From Deltaproteobacteria bacterium (GTDB lineage: Bacteria > Desulfobacterota > DSM-4660 > Desulfatiglandales > HGW-15), in the NCBI GenBank assembly GCA_020342025.1, contig CP070840.1:1672250-1681879 (forward strand): a DNA stretch of 9,630 nt. The letters run 5' to 3'. The notes under the pieces were generated by a model. The model was not told the origin of the DNA. It saw only the letters and a list, made by a program, of their open reading frames with translations, and ran no database searches. Made by a program: the position numbers and the translations under genes. Position 1 is the first letter of the stretch. The number at the start of each line of letters is the position of its first letter. Positions 7,478 to 9,630 of this stretch are shown here, piece after piece.

Positions 7478-7506
7478 TTGACATCCGATCAATATTGATG
7501 TAGAAA
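7478..7506 (+). promoter_or_regulatory. Sigma70-like promoter for the CBS gene
   Basis: A perfect -35 box TTGACA (7478-7483), an ideal 17-nt spacer and TAGAAA (7501-7506, 4 of 6 matches to TATAAT). Transcription would start near 7513, about 65 nt before the GTG start of the CBS-domain gene. The geometry is good and the -10 is moderate. Confidence 0.55.
7488..7499. promoter_or_regulatory. 12-bp perfect palindrome between -35 and -10 (operator candidate)
   Basis: ATCAATATTGAT is a perfect palindrome lying wholly inside the spacer of the predicted promoter. A dimeric regulator bound there would block RNA polymerase, so it is a reasonable operator candidate. AT-rich palindromes also arise by chance, and no regulator gene for it is in the window. 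Confidence 0.4.
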
Positions 7507-7578
7507 GCCTTGTGAATAATTACACGAGGTAAAAACCATCCCAAGAAAGCCTGTAGGCATTTTAGGAGGAGGCTTGGC

Positions 7579-8133
7579 GTGAAAACCATATCCGTAAAAG
7601 TCATGATGGTCCCTCTGGCAGAATATGCAACGGTTTCCGAAGAGGCCACATTATTTGATGCGGTCCTGGCTTTGGAAAAGGCCCAGGAGGCTTTTGATCC
7701 CAAGAAGCATCGACACAGGGCGATTTTGGTGTTCGACAAGAAAAATAAGATCGTAGGGAAGTTGGGACAGCTAGATATCCTGAGAGCTTTGGAGCCAAGA
7801 TACGCTGAAATGGGGGATCTGGGCACATTATCCCGTACCGGTTTTAGCCCTCAATTCCTGAGGTCCATGGTTGAAAAGTTTGCCCTCTGGGACGAGTCTC
7901 TCCGCGATATCTGCAGCAAGGCAGCCAGGTTGAAGGTGAAAGACATTATGTATACGCCCACTGAGGGTGAATATGTTGAGGAAAGTGCATCACTAGGCGA
8001 CGCCATACACCAACTGCTTATGGGCCATCACCAATCTCTGCTTGTGACCAGGGGGAAAGAGATTGTGGGCATACTCCGGCTGGTTGATGTGTTCAAGGAA
8101 ATTTGCGATACGATGAAGAGCTGTGCGCTATGA
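7579..8133 (+). CDS. Two-CBS-domain protein
   Basis: A 184-aa protein formed by a CBS pair (Bateman module) with no catalytic partner. CBS1 covers about 5-72 (VKVMMVPLAEYATVSEEATL, then RAILVFDKKNKIVGKLGQLD). A linker of about 45 residues follows. CBS2 covers about 117-178 (VKDIMYTPTEGEYVEESASL, then HHQSLLVTRGKEIVGILRLVD). The GxLxxxD ends of each CBS motif, which often contact the ribose of adenine nucleotides, are present. Such proteins usually bind AMP, ADP, ATP or S-adenosylmethionine and regulate a partner. The GTG start is supported by AGGAGG at 7564-7569, 9 nt away. It has its own promoter candidate and lies 195 nt before the DASS permease gene, so energy-dependent control of that permease is an attractive inference. 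Confidence 0.92.
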   Translation: MKTISVKVMMVPLAEYATVSEEATLFDAVLALEKAQEAFDPKKHRHRAILVFDKKNKIVGKLGQLDILRALEPRYAEMGDLGTLSRTGFSPQFLRSMVEKFALWDESLRDICSKAARLKVKDIMYTPTEGEYVEESASLGDAIHQLLMGHHQSLLVTRGKEIVGILRLVDVFKEICDTMKSCAL

Positions 8134-8164
8134 TCCCGAGTCTAATTTAGAAAAAGCATATTGT

Positions 8165-8178
8165 AGGAGGAATCTCCT
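8165..8178 (+). repeat. Short hairpin AGGAG-GAAT-CTCCT
   Basis: A perfect 5-bp stem with a 4-nt loop, whose left arm is an AGGAGG Shine-Dalgarno-like string. It is not followed by a U-tract. It could sequester a ribosome site in the permease leader, but no start codon of standard type is well placed after it. Confidence 0.3.
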
Positions 8179-8185
8179 GTTATTG

Positions 8186-8269
8186 AGATAGGCGGTGGGC
8201 AGGTGAAGAACTGTATCTTGTTTTCGCAGGGGAAAAGCGCAGTTCGGAGAGGGTTCTACGCTCCTATCT
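8186..8269 (+). promoter_or_regulatory. Possible folded leader upstream of the DASS permease
   Basis: Three nested complementary pairs are visible: AGATAGG (8186-8192) with CCTATCT (8263-8269), GAACTG (8208-8213) with CAGTTC (8240-8245), and TTTTC (8221-8225) with GAAAA (8232-8236). The fold ends just before AGGAGG at 8271-8276. The sequence matches no riboswitch class I know. Each stem alone could be chance, and a short ORF shares the space. Confidence 0.3.
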
Positions 8270-8298
8270 TAGGAGGATTTATTTCTATGACTTGCTAG
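8203..8298 (+). CDS. Possible 31-aa small protein or leader peptide
   Basis: A GTG-started short frame encodes a 31-residue peptide beginning MKNCILFSQGKS and ending GGFISMTC. Its upstream ribosome site is only G-rich (GGTGGG). Alternatively, translation may begin at the internal ATG at 8287, which has AGGAGG at 8271-8276 ten bases before it and would make just Met-Thr-Cys. Either version lies wholly within the permease leader. I recognise no family. It could be a chance frame; its position 30 nt before the permease start is the only contextual support. Confidence 0.2.
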   Translation: MKNCILFSQGKSAVRRGFYAPILGGFISMTC

Positions 8299-8328
8299 GG
8301 CGACACCGATGAAGGAGGACTTAACCCT

Positions 8329-9630
8329 ATGAGCCAAGAAGAGGAACATGATGTGGGTAAAGGCGGGATACTGGCCAACAAGCTTTTGTGGATCTGTATT
8401 GGGGCCGGTATTTTTATCTTGGTTGGGTTTATTTTGCCCACGCCACAGAGCGTGGTCGGTACGGTAGAAAAATACGGGTTTGCAGAGAAGATGATCAAGT
8501 GGGAGGTGGCCCATGACGCCACTGAAGCGGCTCACAAAACCATGGTCGTGCTTGGCATCATTCCCATGGCCGTCATCTTTTTTGCCACCGAAGCGATCCC
8601 GATTGGGTTGACTGGGGTGCTCATGCCTATTCTCGCCTACTTCCTCCATCTCCTTCCCCGCAATATGATTGGTAAGACCTTTGCAGGTGATGCCCCCATG
8701 TTTCTGCTGGGGGTCCTGGCCATGGGTGTGGCCGTGGTGGACGTGGGACTGCACAAACGGCTGGCCAGTTGGCTCCTGGGTTGGACCAAAGGATTCCTGG
8801 TTCCTATCTTCGTGTTGTGTATAAGTATGGCGGTCGTGGGCTCCTTTATCTCGGCCCATGCCATGTGTGCCTTCATGACCCCGGTGATGGCCGCGGTCTA
8901 TTTTGGTGCCGTGGCGGCTAGAAGCAAAGGGGGAAGGCTGGAACACGATCCGGCCCTGGCAAAGTTTTTGCTGTTTGCCCTCTGCTATGCCCTGAATGTG
9001 GGGGGTGTGGGCTCGCCCGCAGCCGGTGGCCGTAACGTGATCATGATGGGATTCTGGAGCGAATATAAGGTGCCCATGGACTTTTTCACCTGGATGAAAT
9101 ACGGGCTCCCCATGGTTCCGGTCCTCGGTGTCATTGTCGCCCTTTACATGCTTGTTCTGTTTGGTAGAAAGATCAAGACCAAGGATCTCACCCCTGGGCT
9201 GGCAGCCATCAAAGAAGAGACCCGAAAGATGGGTAAGATGACTTATCCAGAGTATGTCACCTTTGGCATGCTTCTCTTAATCCTTTTTCTCTGGATCGTG
9301 GGCGGGGAGGAGCTCGGACTGGGCGGACCGTCGCTTCTGGCCCTTTTGATCCCGGTTATATTCAAGACTACGGACTGGAAGAAGATTCTGGGGGGCATAT
9401 CCTGGGACGCCTGGTTCATGTACTGTGGCGCCTTGACCTTAGGTGCGCTCCTGAAGGAAAGCGGCGCGGCCCTCTGGCTGGCCCAAACCTTTCTGCAGAT
9501 TCTTGGATATATTGGTATGAGTCAAGGCATCGGTCTTTGGGTCGGTCTTTCCGGTCTTTCCGGTTTGATGACCAATTTTATGTCTGATGCGGGAACCACT
9601 GCCCTGCTGGGGCCGATTGTCATTCCTATA
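8329..9630 (+). CDS. SLC13/DASS-family anion permease, N-terminal part (3' end outside window)
   Basis: The frame is open to the right edge, giving 434 residues of an inner-membrane permease. DASS proteins usually cotransport sodium with dicarboxylates, sulfate or similar anions. A hydrophilic N-terminus (MSQEEEHDVGKGG) precedes TM1. The family pattern follows: FFATEAIPIGLTGVLMPI, APMFLLGVLAMGVAV, VGSFISAHAMCAFMTPVM (172-189), LNVGGVGSPAAGGRN, and TNFMSDAGTTALLGPI (about 415-430). The two Ser-Asn-Thr hairpin motifs that build the sodium/substrate sites in classical members read SAH (175-177) and SDA (419-421) here, so coupling may differ. AGGAGG at 8313-8318, 10 nt before the ATG, supports the start. 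A short frame from 8309 ends in an ATGA overlap with it. The substrate is unknown; sulfate or a sulfonate is plausible given the SulP gene nearby. Confidence 0.92.
   Translation, partial: MSQEEEHDVGKGGILANKLLWICIGAGIFILVGFILPTPQSVVGTVEKYGFAEKMIKWEVAHDATEAAHKTMVVLGIIPMAVIFFATEAIPIGLTGVLMPILAYFLHLLPRNMIGKTFAGDAPMFLLGVLAMGVAVVDVGLHKRLASWLLGWTKGFLVPIFVLCISMAVVGSFISAHAMCAFMTPVMAAVYFGAVAARSKGGRLEHDPALAKFLLFALCYALNVGGVGSPAAGGRNVIMMGFWSEYKVPMDFFTWMKYGLPMVPVLGVIVALYMLVLFGRKIKTKDLTPGLAAIKEETRKMGKMTYPEYVTFGMLLLILFLWIVGGEELGLGGPSLLALLIPVIFKTTDWKKILGGISWDAWFMYCGALTLGALLKESGAALWLAQTFLQILGYIGMSQGIGLWVGLSGLSGLMTNFMSDAGTTALLGPIVIPI

Larger units (their letters stand above)
7206..7578. other. Non-coding spacer, 373 bp
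   Basis: No convincing gene is present. An open frame on the + strand (TTG at 7199 to 7435) overlaps the preceding gene's end, has no ribosome binding site and gives a Pro/Arg-rich low-likelihood product. The spacer holds a strong bulged hairpin (7349-7423), a smaller CGAAA/TTTCG stem near 7450-7465, a sigma70-like promoter (7478-7506) with an internal palindrome, and AGGAGG at 7564-7569 for the CBS gene. No classical terminator with a U-tract was found after the preceding gene. Confidence 0.6.

Noticed and set aside
7437..7826. A 129-codon - strand frame opposite the CBS gene
   Set aside because: It lies antisense to a well-supported CBS pair and across its promoter, with no recognisable domain.
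8269..8946. A long open frame (225 codons) on the - strand opposite the DASS permease
   Set aside because: It is antisense to a clear membrane-permease frame, the product is His/Gly/Gln-rich with no recognisable fold, and there is no credible ribosome site. It is a shadow of permease codon bias.
1..9630. CRISPR arrays, tRNA or rRNA genes, insertion sequences
   Set aside because: No regular repeat-spacer pattern, cloverleaf, ribosomal RNA signature or transposase-like frame was seen on either strand.

Overview
The window is about 9.6 kb of moderate-GC bacterial DNA with every recognisable gene on the + strand. It runs from the 3' end of a SulP-type anion permease to the 5' portion of an SLC13/DASS-type anion permease. 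Both ends are cut by the window. The mix of SulP plus DASS permeases, a cytidylate-kinase-like/receiver fusion and stand-alone receivers suggests a deltaproteobacterial sulfate reducer (Desulfobacterota). That assignment is an inference from gene content; no taxonomic marker is present.

Region 1 (3-5720) is a tightly packed, probably co-transcribed signalling block behind the SulP permease. It holds a three-part protein (cytidylate-kinase-like, BON-like and receiver domains), a membrane histidine kinase with a periplasmic Cache-like sensor, a stand-alone receiver, a small soluble DHp protein with a conserved His but an eroded ATPase domain, and two more stand-alone receivers. Spacing is from a 38-nt overlap to 57 nt. 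None of the four receivers is joined to a DNA-binding, GGDEF or sigma54 output domain. The set therefore looks like a phosphorelay or protein-interaction circuit rather than a simple transcription switch.

Region 2 (5721-7205) has a 249-bp spacer with a GTTACA/TGTAAC dyad, then a 411-aa protein. Its N-terminal half resembles the PEP-synthase/PPDK ATP-grasp (PEP/pyruvate-binding) domain, but it lacks the phosphohistidine and PEP-binding domains.

Region 3 (7206-8328) has a 373-bp non-coding spacer with a strong bulged hairpin and a good sigma70-like promoter whose spacer contains a perfect 12-bp palindrome. A two-CBS-domain protein follows, then a 195-bp leader with inverted repeats and short ORFs. 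Region 4 (8329 to end) is the DASS permease.

Working model (inference): the membrane kinase senses a periplasmic or redox/anion signal, and phosphate moves among the receivers and the DHp protein. CBS (adenine-nucleotide) and ATP-grasp proteins add energy-state input. The likely targets are the flanking anion (possibly sulfate) permeases, acting at the protein or transcript level.
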